Below, in pieces: positions 31,765 to 40,907 of a stretch of DNA of 64,000 bases; the stretch's first letter is position 1, and every line of letters starts with the position of its first letter. This DNA is from Dipteris shenzhenensis. Lineage: Eukaryota; Polypodiophyta; Polypodiopsida; Gleicheniales. Both the position numbers and the translations under genes were made by a program. The notes under the pieces were generated by a model, which was given only the letters and a program-made list of their open reading frames with translations, was not told the origin of the DNA and searched no databases. The stretch lies in the NCBI GenBank assembly GCA_047967505.1, contig CM106540.1. One strand, 5' to 3'.

Positions 31765-34700
31765 CTCTCCCCGGTTCAAAAGAATTGATGTCCTCATCAA
31801 TTAAAGGGGAAGAGTTGCCGGCTATACGCAAAAGCCTAACCTCACCAAGATGACTTAAGTGAGTGGCCACACACACACACAAAAGCCTAACCCCGATCCG
31901 AGAACGTCTCGAATGAGTGGCCACACACGCACTCGTTTGGCCTTTTACATGGGCATCAAAATTTGCCTTCTCCTCATAACGGGGGGCAGAGAATGAAAAG
32001 AATGATATAATTTTACAACATATTTTACAAAGAAAACGGTGCCTCAAGGTTTGGCATTTTTGAGAGGTCACCGCATCCAAGTATAGCTTTCCAAAATGGA
32101 AACTTAGCCGTTTGCGAAAATTCCCCGGCCAAAATTTCCAACCCGCCAAAAAGGTAACATCGGGACGCGACATTGGACCGGGCCAATGCTTCCACCCCGC
32201 AAGCAACATGATATTAGGAGGCCCCCTTGGCCGGATTTGCCTTGGACGCCCATGTGCGAGATGAATAAGCCAAGCATCACCTGGCCAAAATTTCCACCCC
32301 GCTTCCAACATGATATCAAGGGACGACGCTATGCCGGGCCAATCTTTCCACCCCGCACACAGCATCAGCTTGCCACTTGCCACCTGTCCAAGTGAACGCA
32401 CTTGCTCACCCGGCCAGAACTTCCAACCTGCCCATAGTAAAACATGCCCGAACGGCTTGATCTTTCTTTCGGCACCTGTCATCTCCATTGGCTTAGGCAA
32501 TAAGCCCAAGTAACAAGGAGGAAAAGAATGCGAGCCAATACTTAGACTCGTTTTTGACTCTTCCAGTCGGATCATGACGTTAACGCACTGCTTCCATTCC
32601 TTCCATGCGTCTTGCCACGCAGACTTTAAATATTGGTGCATCACCCAAGAGATGATCTTGTGTTTTGGGAGAACTAGACTTGTGCGTTTCGCCGTTTTCT
32701 TCACCCTTCGCACCACTTCTCTTCCTGACCCTCTTCTTCTCATCCTTACCCGTTCTGCACAAGTCCTTCCACCTCGTCGCGGTTTCTTCTCATCACGTTC
32801 TTCTCCTGAACACCGCACGTTCCTGTATCTTGGACCTTCCGTCCTGCATCTTCTTCGCGCTCCCCAACCTAGACCCGTTCTCCTCTTCGTTTCTTCATCT
32901 TGGTCCTTCTTGACCTCATCCTGCTCCCTTGGCCTACCTGTCATCCTGCATCTATGCATCCACCTTCCACCTCTTTGACTAACCTTGGCCACTTCTTCAT
33001 CCGCCGTTTCTCCTTGAAACCGTGGCCTTCTCATCCATCCCTTGATTCTTCCCGCCGTTCTACCTTGCCTTTCCTTTCCTTCTTCCCCATCCGCCGTCTC
33101 CTCTTTTCCTTCCGCCGTTTCCGCTTCTGGCCTTAGCCTTTTCATCCATCTGCTCATCCTTCCCGCCGTTCTACCTTGCCTTGCCTTTCCCTCTTTTTCA
33201 ACCGTCGTTTCCGGTTCACTTTTCGCCGTTTGCGGTTCACGCCTTGGCCTCGTCTCACGTCCTTCCATCCCCTTGGCCGACATCATCCTTTCCCTTTCGT
33301 CTTCTTCTTCGTCACGGTTCATCCTCTGCCCTAAGGCTTCCCTTCGGGTCACGCCTCTGCGTTTACCTGGACCTGCACTTGTCCACATCCGTTTTCCCTT
33401 TATGTCTCTTGGTTCCACCTGATGCTCCAGCGCATCGTCATTTTCCCTTTCCCTCTCGGCATCCTTTCTGCACACGCCTCTGCGTTGCCACGGGCTTCTG
33501 ATCACTCGCTTGTCCTTGCCCCAGTGCCGTTCCTCTTCTTCATCCCAACTTTCCACTTGCCATTCCACTTCATCTTCTAAGCTTCCATCCTGGCCCTGTT
33601 CACCGTTTCTCTTTGCTTCCGCTCCCTTTCCTCCGTTTGTGCCTTGAGCACTTTCCCGTTTCCTTCCCGCACCTTCCACATCTTCATCATTCACCTGCAC
33701 GCCTTGTGCGTTTTTCTGAGTTCGCTTCGGGCCTACCCCGTCACTGGGTCTTTGGCCTGCACCTTCCGTGCTCCTTCTCCCGACCTCCTCACCTTGAGCG
33801 TTTGTTGGATTCTTCTTTGTTACAACGGCACTGCTCTGCGTTTCCTTCGCGCCACTCAAAACTTTCGCGCGTCCCATCTCCGTTGCCATGCCTTTCATGT
33901 TCTCCTTGGTCATCCTCACGCCTTGAGCGTTTCTCTGAGTGTTCTCCGGGCCTACCACGTCACTGGGTCTTCGGCCTGCACCTTGTGTGCTCCTCGTCCC
34001 GACCACCTCACCTTGAGCGTTTGTTTGATCTTTCTTTGGTACAACGACACTGCTCATCCTTTGCTTTGCGCCACTCAAGTCTTTCGCGCTTCCCGTCCCT
34101 GTGACCGCGCTTCTCGCGCCTCTGGTCTCCGTTTTCGCGCTTCTCGCGCCTTGGGTCTTCACCACGCCTATAGCGTCTCGGGACTCTGCATCACCCGTTT
34201 TCCCAAACGTGACTCTCGCGTCACTGCTTCCACATCTCGTGCCTTCCGCGCCGTTTCCCACACGTTTCACGGCTCCCGCGCCGTTCACTCGGGGCTTCAC
34301 ACCCTGCATGCACCTCTCGGCTCCTGCGCCGTTTCCCATGCACCTCACAGCTCCTGCGCCGTTCTCTTTGCACCTCACGGCTCCTGCGCCGTTTCCTTCA
34401 TGCCTCACGGCTCCCGCGCCGTTTTCTCTGTCCATCACCTGTTTACCGGTCGTTTTCCTTGGGGCGCACCTTGCACTCCCACGACACGGTTCCGCTACCC
34501 TGTTTCCGCTTTCCATCCCTTTGGTCTCTCTGGCCGCCGTTTTAGATCCTGTTCTCCTTTCTGCTTGGGCCTGCCACCATTCCTGACTCCACCTACGCCG
34601 TTCTTCCTCCTCCCAGTCCTCGTCTTCACTTTCACTTTCCGAGCCGCTTTCCGACTCATCCGACGTTTCATCCTCCGTTTCGCTCCCGGACTCCTCCGCA

Positions 34701-34978
34701 TCATCCTCCAATTCTTTCTTCACATAAACTTGCATGACTAGCTTGAAGACCACCATGAATTCACGGCGCCACTTGGCCGTTTTCCCCTCCGTGTCATACC
34801 GCGACACGAGCCGCTGCAAGTACCCCATGTCCTTGCTCAAGAGGACGTTCACCCACTCTGGAACGGCCCTCATCACATCCACTGCGGCTTCCATCTCCGA
34901 CTTCCCACTTCTCATTGCCCGTAGTATTGCCTCCTTCCCTTGTGCGTATGATTGACCTTGTCCGTCACGTGACGCCAT
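31760..34978 (-). CDS. Family A protein, repeat-rich, Gag position (A2)
   Basis: 1072 residues from the ATG at 34978 (MASRDGQ), about 60 nt after the primer site. An upstream in-frame extension runs into the primer site and is unlikely to be used. Order: helical domain (about 11-90), Ser/Glu acidic stretch (91-127), RRRWSQEWWQ, tandem 10-codon NGAGAV repeats, two LSGAK repeats of about 73 residues, a long Arg/Lys/Gly-rich centre with GRTAGR repeats, then SAWQDAWKEWKQ and five AGWKxWPG motifs. The last 95 or so residues cover a block that is noncoding in family B, so this tail may be simple read-through. The stop is the TAA of TATAAG, the first bases of the LTR. No enzymatic domain is visible. 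The only intact ORF of a very young element. Confidence 0.88.
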   Translation of the reverse strand: MASRDGQGQSYAQGKEAILRAMRSGKSEMEAAVDVMRAVPEWVNVLLSKDMGYLQRLVSRYDTEGKTAKWRREFMVVFKLVMQVYVKKELEDDAEESGSETEDETSDESESGSESESEDEDWEEEERRRWSQEWWQAQAERRTGSKTAARETKGMESGNRVAEPCRGSARCAPRKTTGKQVMDRENGAGAVRHEGNGAGAVRCKENGAGAVRCMGNGAGAERCMQGVKPRVNGAGAVKRVGNGAEGTRCGSSDARVTFGKTGDAESRDAIGVVKTQGARSAKTETRGARSAVTGTGSAKDLSGAKQRMSSVVVPKKDQTNAQGEVVGTRSTQGAGRRPSDVVGPENTQRNAQGVRMTKENMKGMATEMGRAKVLSGAKETQSSAVVTKKNPTNAQGEEVGRRSTEGAGQRPSDGVGPKRTQKNAQGVQVNDEDVEGAGRKRESAQGTNGGKGAEAKRNGEQGQDGSLEDEVEWQVESWDEEEERHWGKDKRVIRSPWQRRGVCRKDAERERENDDALEHQVEPRDIKGKRMWTSAGPGKRRGVTRREALGQRMNRDEEEDERERMMSAKGMEGRETRPRREPQTAKSEPETTVEKEGKARQGRTAGRMSRWMKRLRPEAETAEGKEETADGEEGKERQGRTAGRIKGWMRRPRFQGETADEEVAKVSQRGGRWMHRCRMTGRPREQDEVKKDQDEETKRRTGLGWGARRRCRTEGPRYRNVRCSGEERDEKKPRRGGRTCAERVRMRRRGSGREVVRRVKKTAKRTSLVLPKHKIISWVMHQYLKSAWQDAWKEWKQCVNVMIRLEESKTSLSIGSHSFPPCYLGLLPKPMEMTGAERKIKPFGHVLLWAGWKFWPGEQVRSLGQVASGKLMLCAGWKDWPGIASSLDIMLEAGWKFWPGDAWLIHLAHGRPRQIRPRGPPNIMLLAGWKHWPGPMSRPDVTFLAGWKFWPGNFRKRLSFHFGKLYLDAVTSQKCQTLRHRFLCKICCKIISFFSFSAPRYEEKANFDAHVKGQTSACVATHSRRSRIGVRLLCVCVATHLSHLGEVRLLRIAGNSSPLIDEDINSFEPGRV

Positions 34979-35025
34979 ACCTCGATACAGGATCCTCCTC
35001 GAAGGCTCGCGATACCTTGAGGTTT

Positions 35026-35037
35026 GCTCTGATACCA
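35026..35037 (-). other. Primer-binding site of A2
   Basis: TGGTATCAGAGC on the minus strand. Confidence 0.9.
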
Positions 35038-35039
35038 AG

Positions 35040-35822
35040 TGTAAGGGCCCGGTAGTTTCGGACTTAGTCTCCGAATGCGAGCACCTTACGTCGGACCCGT
35101 TTCCGAGTCCCAGCCTCCCTTAACGTCTCTGCTGATACCAATTCCCCTTTATGCGCAGCTTATCCAACACGACCCCTGCCCGGGCCGTCCACCGTTTTTC
35201 CCCTCTAGCACCACGCCCCACTGGGCAAGCCCTTAGGCTTCACACACCTTGGTCTGCCGGATCTCCCAGGTTCACGCGGGTCTCCAAGACCCACAGGAAC
35301 GTCCTCCGCGCAACGTCCTGTTCAGCCCACGTTTCTTTCCCAGTTAACGGCCGTTACGTGGGTCGGCACGTTAGACCCCTTCGGGCAATCCCAATGTCCC
35401 GGTTCGGTACCCAAACGGTTCACGGTTTGTACAATGGTATGGAGAATGCAAATGGCCCTCACCGTTCCCCACTCGCTTTCACGTGCCCTCAACCCGTCCC
35501 ACGTTTTGCTTTCCTGTGCGTGCGCTTCAACGTGCACCACGAGGACACAACCCACAAGATGGCATGATGACGTTACTGGCAGAGCGGTACTAGATGGAGT
35601 GCCAAACGGTCGCAAGAACGCACTTGATTGCAACAGAATATATTTACAAGCAAGAGGGAGCATAAACGGCCGCTGACGTTTTCCTCACCCAAATCAACAT
35701 AGCATGAGAGAGCACTATCCTCCATATAGTAGTGGCTGGCCGCTAGGCACCGTGGGGGCTCCTACGCCCAAAAAACGTCCGATCACTCACGGCAGGTCAA
35801 CCCTAAAGTTGACTTTCTTATA
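35040..35822 (-). repeat. A2 5' LTR
   Basis: L1 35040-35728, GTAGT 35729-35733, S 35734-35822. Same 783 bp as the 3' LTR. Confidence 0.92.
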
Positions 35823-35827
35823 GTAGT

Positions 35828-35916
35828 GGCTGGCCGCTAGGCACCATGGGGGCTCCTACGCCCAAAAAACGTCCGATCACTCACGGCAGGTCAACCCTAA
35901 AGTTGACTTTCTTATA
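35828..35916 (-). repeat. S half of A3 3' LTR
   Basis: 89 bp, next to the purine tract of A3. Its L1 partner is 30300-30976 on the far side of A2. Confidence 0.9.
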
Positions 35917-38900
35917 CTCTCCCCGGTTCAAAAGAATTGATGTCCTCATCAATTAAAGGGGAAGAGTTGCCGGCTATACGCAAAAGCCTAACCTCACCAA
36001 GATGACTTAAGTGAGTGGCCACACACACACACAAAAGCCTAACCCCGATCCGAGAACGTCTCGAATGAGTGGCCACACACGCACTCGTTTGGCCTTTTAC
36101 ATGGGCATCAAAATTTGCCTTCTCCTCATAACGGGGGGCGAAGAATATAAAGAATGAAATATTTTTACAACATATTTTACAAAGAAAACGGTGCCTCAAG
36201 GTTTGGCGTTTTTGAGAGGTCACCGCATCCAAGTATAGCTTTCCACAATGGAAACTTAGCCGTTTGCGAAAATTCCCCGGCCAAAATTTCCAACCCGCCA
36301 AAAAGGTAACATCGGGACGTGACATTGGACCGGGCCAATGTTTCCAACCGGCAAGTAACATGATATTAAGAGGCCCCCTTGGCCGGATTTGCCTTGGAAG
36401 CCCACGTGCGAGATGAACAAGCCAAGTATCACCTGGCCAAAATTTCCACCCCGCTTCCAACATGATTTCATGGGACGACGCTATGCCGGGCCAATCTTTC
36501 CACCCCGCACACAGCATCACCTTGCCGCTTGCCACCTGTCCAAGTGAACGCACTTGCTCACCCGGCCAGAACTTCCAACCAGCCCAAAGCAAAACATGCC
36601 CGAACGGCTTGATCTTTCTTTCGGCACCTGTCATCTCCATTGGCTTAGGCAATAAGCCCAAGTAACAAGGAGGAAAAGAATCCGAGCCAATACTTAGACT
36701 CGTTTTTGACTCTTCCAGTCGGATCATTGCGTTAACGCACTGCTTCCATTCTTTCCATGCGTCTTGCCACGCCGACTTTGAATATTTGTGCATCACCCAA
36801 GAGATGATTTTATGATTTGGGAGAACTGGACTTGTGCGCTTCGCCGTTTTTTTCACCCTTCGCACCGCTTCTCTTCCTGACCCTCTTCTTCTCATCCTTA
36901 CCCGTTCTGCACAAGTCCTTCCACCTCGTCGCGGTTTCTTCTCATCACGTTCTTCTCCTGAACACCGCACGTTCCTGCATCTTGGACCTTCCGTCCTGCA
37001 TCTTCTTCGCGCTCCCCAACCTAGACCCGTTCTCCTCTTTGTTTCTTCATCTTGGTCCTTCTTGACCTCATCCTGCTCCCTTGGCCTACATGTCACCCTG
37101 CACCTATGCATCCACCTTCCACCTCTTTGACTCATCTTGGCCACTTCTTCATCCGCCGTTTCTCCTTGAAACCGTGGCCTGCTCATCCCTTCCTTGGTTC
37201 TTCCCGCCGTTCTACCTTGCCTTTCTTTTCCTTCTTTCCCATCCGCCGTCTTCTCTTTTCCTTCCGCCGTTTCCGCTTCTGGCCTTAGCCTTTTCATCCA
37301 TCCGCTCATCCTTCCCGCCGTTCTACCTAGCCTTGGCTTCCCTTTTCCATCCGCCGTTTCCGCGTCATCCTTCGCCGTTTGCGCTTCACGCCTTGGCCTC
37401 GTCACGCGTCCTTCCATCTCCTTGGCCGACATCACCTTCTCCTTTTCTTCTTCTTCTTCTTCGCGGTTCATCCTCTGCCCTAAGGCTTCCCTTCGGGTCA
37501 CGCCTCTGCGTCTACCTGGACCTGCACCTGTCCACATCCGTTTTCCCTTTATGTCTCTTGGCTCCACCTGATGCTCCGGCGCATCGTCGTTTTCCCTTTC
37601 CCTCTCGGCATCCTTTCTGCACACGCCTCTGCGTTGCCACGGGCTTCTAATCACTCGCTTGTCCTTGCCCCAGTGCCGTTCCTCTTCTTCATCCCAACTT
37701 TCCACTTGCCATCTCACTTCATCTTCCAAGCTTCCATCCTGGCCCTGTTCGCCGTTTCTCTTTGCTTCCGCTCCCTTTCCTCCGTTTGTGCCTTGCGCAC
37801 TTTCCCTTTTCCTTCCCGCACCTTCCACGTTTTCATCGGTCTCCGGCACGCCTTGTGCGTTTCCTTGAGTTCGCTTCGGGCCTACCCCGTCACTGGGTCT
37901 TTGGCCTGCACCTTCCATGCTCCTTCTCCCGACCTCCTCACCTTGAGCGTTTGTTGGATTCTTCTTTGTTACAACGGCACTGCTCTGCGTTTCCTTCGCG
38001 CCACTCAAAACTTTCGCGCGTCCCATCTCCGTTGCCATGCCTTTCACGTTCTCCTTGGTCATCCTCACGCCTTGAGCGTTTCTCTGAGTGTTCTCCGGGC
38101 CTACCACGTCACTGGGTCTTCGGCCTGCACCTTGTGTGCTCCTCGTCCCGACCACCTCACCTTGAGCGTTTGTTTGATCTTTCTTTGGTACAACGGCACT
38201 GCTCATCCTTTGCTTTGCGCCACTCAAGTCTTTCACGCTTCCCGTCCCTGTGACCGCGCTTCTCGCGCCTCTGGTCTCCGTTTTCGCGCTTCTCGCGCCT
38301 TGGGTCTTCTCCACGCCTATAGCGTCTCGGGACTCTGCATCACCCGTCTTCCCAAACGTGACTCTTCGGTCACTGCTTCCACATCTCGCGCCTTCCGCGC
38401 CGTTTTCCACACATCTCACGGCTCCTGCGCCGTTCTCTTTGCACCTCACGGCTCCTGCGCCGTTTCCTTCGTGTCTCACGGCTCCCGCGCCGTTCTCTCT
38501 ATCCATCACCTGTTTACCGGTCGTTTTCCTTGGGGCGCACGTTGCACTCCCACGACACGGTTCCGCTTCCCTGTTTCCACGTTCCATCCCTTTGGTCTCT
38601 CTGGCCGCCGTTTTAGATCCTGTTCTCCTTTCTGCTTGGGCCTGCCACCATTCCTGACTCCACCTACGCCGTTCTTCCTCCTCCCAATCCTCATCTTCAC
38701 TTTCACTTTCCGAGCCGCTTTCTGACTCATCCGACGTTTCATCTTCCGTTTCGCTCCCGGACTCCTCCGCATCCTCCTCCAATTCCTTCTTCACATAGAG
38801 TTCCATCACCAGCTTGAAGACCACCAGGAACTCACGGCGCCACTTGGCCGTTTCACCCTCCGTGTCATACCTAGACACAAGCCGCTGCACGTACCCCATG

Positions 38901-39049
38901 TCCTTGCTCAGGAGGACGTTCACCCACTCTGGAACGGCCCTCATCACATCCACTGCGGCTTCCATCTCTGACTTCCCACTCCTCATTGCCCGTAGAATTG
39001 CATCCTTCCCTTGTGCGTAAGATTGACCTTGTCCGTCACGTGACGCCAT
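35912..39049 (-). CDS. Family A protein (A3), short repeat array
   Basis: 1045 residues from the ATG at 39049, with an open frame throughout. Same order of parts as the A2 protein. The NGAGAV array is shorter (three full units, then NGAEGAR), and the whole difference is in multiples of three bases, so the frame is kept. The N-terminus has local changes (GYVQRLVSR, GETAKW, MELYVKKE). The five C-terminal AGWKxWPG motifs are complete. The stop codon lies in the LTR at TATAAG. Confidence 0.87.
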   Translation of the reverse strand: MASRDGQGQSYAQGKDAILRAMRSGKSEMEAAVDVMRAVPEWVNVLLSKDMGYVQRLVSRYDTEGETAKWRREFLVVFKLVMELYVKKELEEDAEESGSETEDETSDESESGSESESEDEDWEEEERRRWSQEWWQAQAERRTGSKTAARETKGMERGNREAEPCRGSATCAPRKTTGKQVMDRENGAGAVRHEGNGAGAVRCKENGAGAVRCVENGAEGARCGSSDRRVTFGKTGDAESRDAIGVEKTQGARSAKTETRGARSAVTGTGSVKDLSGAKQRMSSAVVPKKDQTNAQGEVVGTRSTQGAGRRPSDVVGPENTQRNAQGVRMTKENVKGMATEMGRAKVLSGAKETQSSAVVTKKNPTNAQGEEVGRRSMEGAGQRPSDGVGPKRTQGNAQGVPETDENVEGAGRKRESAQGTNGGKGAEAKRNGEQGQDGSLEDEVRWQVESWDEEEERHWGKDKRVIRSPWQRRGVCRKDAERERENDDAPEHQVEPRDIKGKRMWTGAGPGRRRGVTRREALGQRMNREEEEEEKEKVMSAKEMEGRVTRPRREAQTAKDDAETADGKGKPRLGRTAGRMSGWMKRLRPEAETAEGKEKTADGKEGKERQGRTAGRTKEGMSRPRFQGETADEEVAKMSQRGGRWMHRCRVTCRPREQDEVKKDQDEETKRRTGLGWGARRRCRTEGPRCRNVRCSGEERDEKKPRRGGRTCAERVRMRRRGSGREAVRRVKKTAKRTSPVLPNHKIISWVMHKYSKSAWQDAWKEWKQCVNAMIRLEESKTSLSIGSDSFPPCYLGLLPKPMEMTGAERKIKPFGHVLLWAGWKFWPGEQVRSLGQVASGKVMLCAGWKDWPGIASSHEIMLEAGWKFWPGDTWLVHLARGLPRQIRPRGPLNIMLLAGWKHWPGPMSRPDVTFLAGWKFWPGNFRKRLSFHCGKLYLDAVTSQKRQTLRHRFLCKICCKNISFFIFFAPRYEEKANFDAHVKGQTSACVATHSRRSRIGVRLLCVCVATHLSHLGEVRLLRIAGNSSPLIDEDINSFEPGRV

Positions 39050-39096
39050 ACCTCGATACAGGATCCTCCTCGAAGGCTCGCGATACCTTGAGGTTT

Positions 39097-39108
39097 GCTC
39101 TGATACCA
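39097..39108 (-). other. Primer-binding site of A3
   Basis: TGGTATCAGAGC on the minus strand. Confidence 0.9.
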
Positions 39109-39110
39109 AG

Positions 39111-39881
39111 TGTAAGGGCCCGGTAGTTTCGGACTTAGTCTCCGAATGCGAGCACCTTACGTCGGACCCGTTTCCGAGTCCCAGCCTCCCTTAACGTCTC
39201 TGCTGATACCAAATCCCCTTTATGCGCAGCTTATCCAACACGACCCCTGCCCAGGCCGTCCACCGTTTTTCCCCACTTGACACCATGCCCCACTGGGCAA
39301 GCCCTTAGGCTTCAACACCTTGGTCTGCAGAATCACTCGGGTCTCCAAGACCCACAGGAACGTCCACCGCGCAACGTCCTGTTCAGCCCACTTCCTTTCA
39401 CAGTTAACGGCCGTTACGTGGGTCGGCACGTTAGACCCCTTCGGGCAATCCCAATGTCCCGGTTCGGTACCCAACGGTTCACGGTTTATACAGTGGTATG
39501 GAGAATGCAAATGGCCCTCACCGTTCCCCACTCGCTTTCACGTGCCCTCAACCCGTCCCACGTTTTGCTTTCCTGTGCGTGCGCTTCAACGTGCACCACG
39601 AGGACACAACCCACAAGATGGCATGATGACGTTACTGGCAGAGCGGTACTAGATGGAGTGCCAAACGGTCGCAAGAACGCACTTGATTGCAACAGAAAAT
39701 ATTTACAAGCAAGAGGGAGCATAAACGGCCGCTGACGTTTTCCTCATCCAACTCAACTTAGCATGAGAGAGCACTATCCTCCATATAGTAGTGGCTGGCC
39801 GCTAGGCACCATGGGGGCTCCTACGCCCAAAAAACGTCCGATCACTCACGGCAGGTCAACCCTAAAGTTGACTTTCTTATA
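39111..39881 (-). repeat. A3 5' LTR
   Basis: L1 39111-39787, GTAGT 39788-39792, S 39793-39881 (771 bp). Confidence 0.9.
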
Positions 39882-39886
39882 GTAGT

Positions 39887-39975
39887 GGCTGGCCGCTAGG
39901 CACCGTGGGGGCTCCTACGCCCAAAAAACGTCCGATCACTCACGGCAGGTCAACCCTAAAGTTGACTTTCTTATA
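39887..39975 (-). repeat. S half of A1 5' LTR
   Basis: 89 bp ending in TTATA at 39975. The GTAGT at 39882-39886 separates it from A3. Confidence 0.85.
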
Positions 39976-39980
39976 GTAGT
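39976..39980. other. Head-to-head GTAGT junction
   Basis: A single GTAGT separates minus-strand S (TTATA end) from plus-strand S (TATAAG start). It is the point where the minus and plus blocks meet. Confidence 0.85.
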
Positions 39981-40069
39981 TATAAGAAAGTCAACTTTAG
40001 GGTTGACCTGCCGTGAGTGTTCGGACGTTTTTTGGGCGTAGGAGCCCCCACGGTGCCTAGCGGCCAGCC
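39981..40069 (+). repeat. S half of A4 5' LTR
   Basis: 89 bp, GTAGT before it and ACTAC (40070-40074) after it. Confidence 0.85.
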
Positions 40070-40074
40070 ACTAC

Positions 40075-40846
40075 TATAAGAAAGTCAACTTTAGGGTTGA
40101 CCTGCCGTGAGTGTTCGGACGTTTTTTGGGCGTAGGAGCCCCCACGGTGCCTAGCGGCCAGCCACTACTATATGGAGGATAGTGCTCTCTCATGCTATGT
40201 TGATTTGGGTGAGGAAAACGTCAGCGGCCGTTTATGCTCCCTCTTGCTTGTAAATATATTCTGTTGCAATCAAGTGCGTTCTTGCGACCGTTTGGCACTC
40301 CATCTAGTACCGCTCTGCCAGTAACGTCATCATGCCATCTTGTGGGTTGTGTCCTCGTGGTGCACGTTGAAGCGCACGCACAGGAAAGCAAAACGTGGGA
40401 CGGGTTGAGGGCACGTGAAAGCGAGTGGGGAACGGTGAGGGCCATTTGCATTCTCCATACCACTGTATAAACCGTGAACCGTTTGGGTACCGAACCGGGA
40501 CATTGGGATTGCCCGAAGGGGTCTAACGTGCCGACCCACGTAACGGCCGTTAACTTGGGAAAGTAAGTGGGCTGAACAGGACGTTGCGCGGAGGACGTTC
40601 CTGTGGGTCTTGGAGACCCGTGTGATTCTGCAGACCGAAGTGTGAAGCCTAAGGGCTTGCCCAGTGGGGCGTGTTGCTAAGTGGGGAAAAACGGTGGACG
40701 GCCTGGGTAGGGGTCGTGTCGGGACAAGCTGCGCATAAGGGGAATTGGTATCAGCAGAGACGTTAAGGGAGGTTGGGACTCGGAAACGGGTCCGACGTAA
40801 GGTGCTCGCATTCGGAGACTAAGTCCGGAACCGCCGGGCCCTTACA
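40075..40846 (+). repeat. A5 5' LTR
   Basis: S 40075-40163, ACTAC 40164-40168, L1 40169-40846. A TATA-like GTATAAACC lies near 40473, a possible promoter. Confidence 0.92.
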
Positions 40847-40848
40847 CT

Positions 40849-40860
40849 TGGTATCAGAGC
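40849..40860 (+). other. Primer-binding site of A5
   Basis: TGGTATCAGAGC, two bases (CT) after the LTR end TTACA. Confidence 0.92.
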
Positions 40861-40907
40861 AAACCTCAAGGTATCGCGAGCCTTCGAGGAGGATCCTGTA
40901 TCGAGGT

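Larger units (their letters stand above)
30982..35822 (-). mobile_element. A2: complete family A element
   Basis: Two 783-bp LTRs (30982-31764 and 35040-35822) that look identical, interior 31765-35039, and a perfect GTAGT duplication (30977-30981 and 35823-35827). Inserted between S and L1 of the A3 3' LTR. It is the clearest single case of insertion at this site. Confidence 0.93.
30300..39881 (-). mobile_element. A3: family A element interrupted by A2
   Basis: 5' LTR is S 39793-39881 plus L1 39111-39787. 3' LTR is S 35828-35916 plus L1 30300-30976, split by A2 exactly at GTAGT. The two L1 are 677 bp and differ at one base that I noticed. GTAGT flanks the element (30295-30299 and 39882-39886). 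It sits at the S/L1 site of the A1 5' LTR. Confidence 0.88.
19405..39975 (-). mobile_element. A1: family A element with nested insertions in both LTRs
   Basis: 5' LTR is S 39887-39975 plus L1 29613-30294, split by A3. 3' LTR is S 26248-26336 plus L1 19405-20086, split by the composite 20092-26242. The two L1 modules are both 682 bp and share diagnostic bases (GCAGGTTCTTCCGGG, AAATTATATACAAG), with a few differences. GTAGT flanks both ends (19400-19404 and 39976-39980). The pairing is inferred by eye. Confidence 0.8.

Noticed and set aside
39981-40163. S modules as a separate tandem satellite
   Set aside because: Doubled S units occur only where an element has inserted next to the docking site; nesting explains each of them.
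40773-40907. Upstream extension of the family A ORF through the primer-binding site
   Set aside because: It would need translation from the LTR or a non-ATG start; the shared ATG with MASRDGQ about 60 nt after the primer site is the simpler start.
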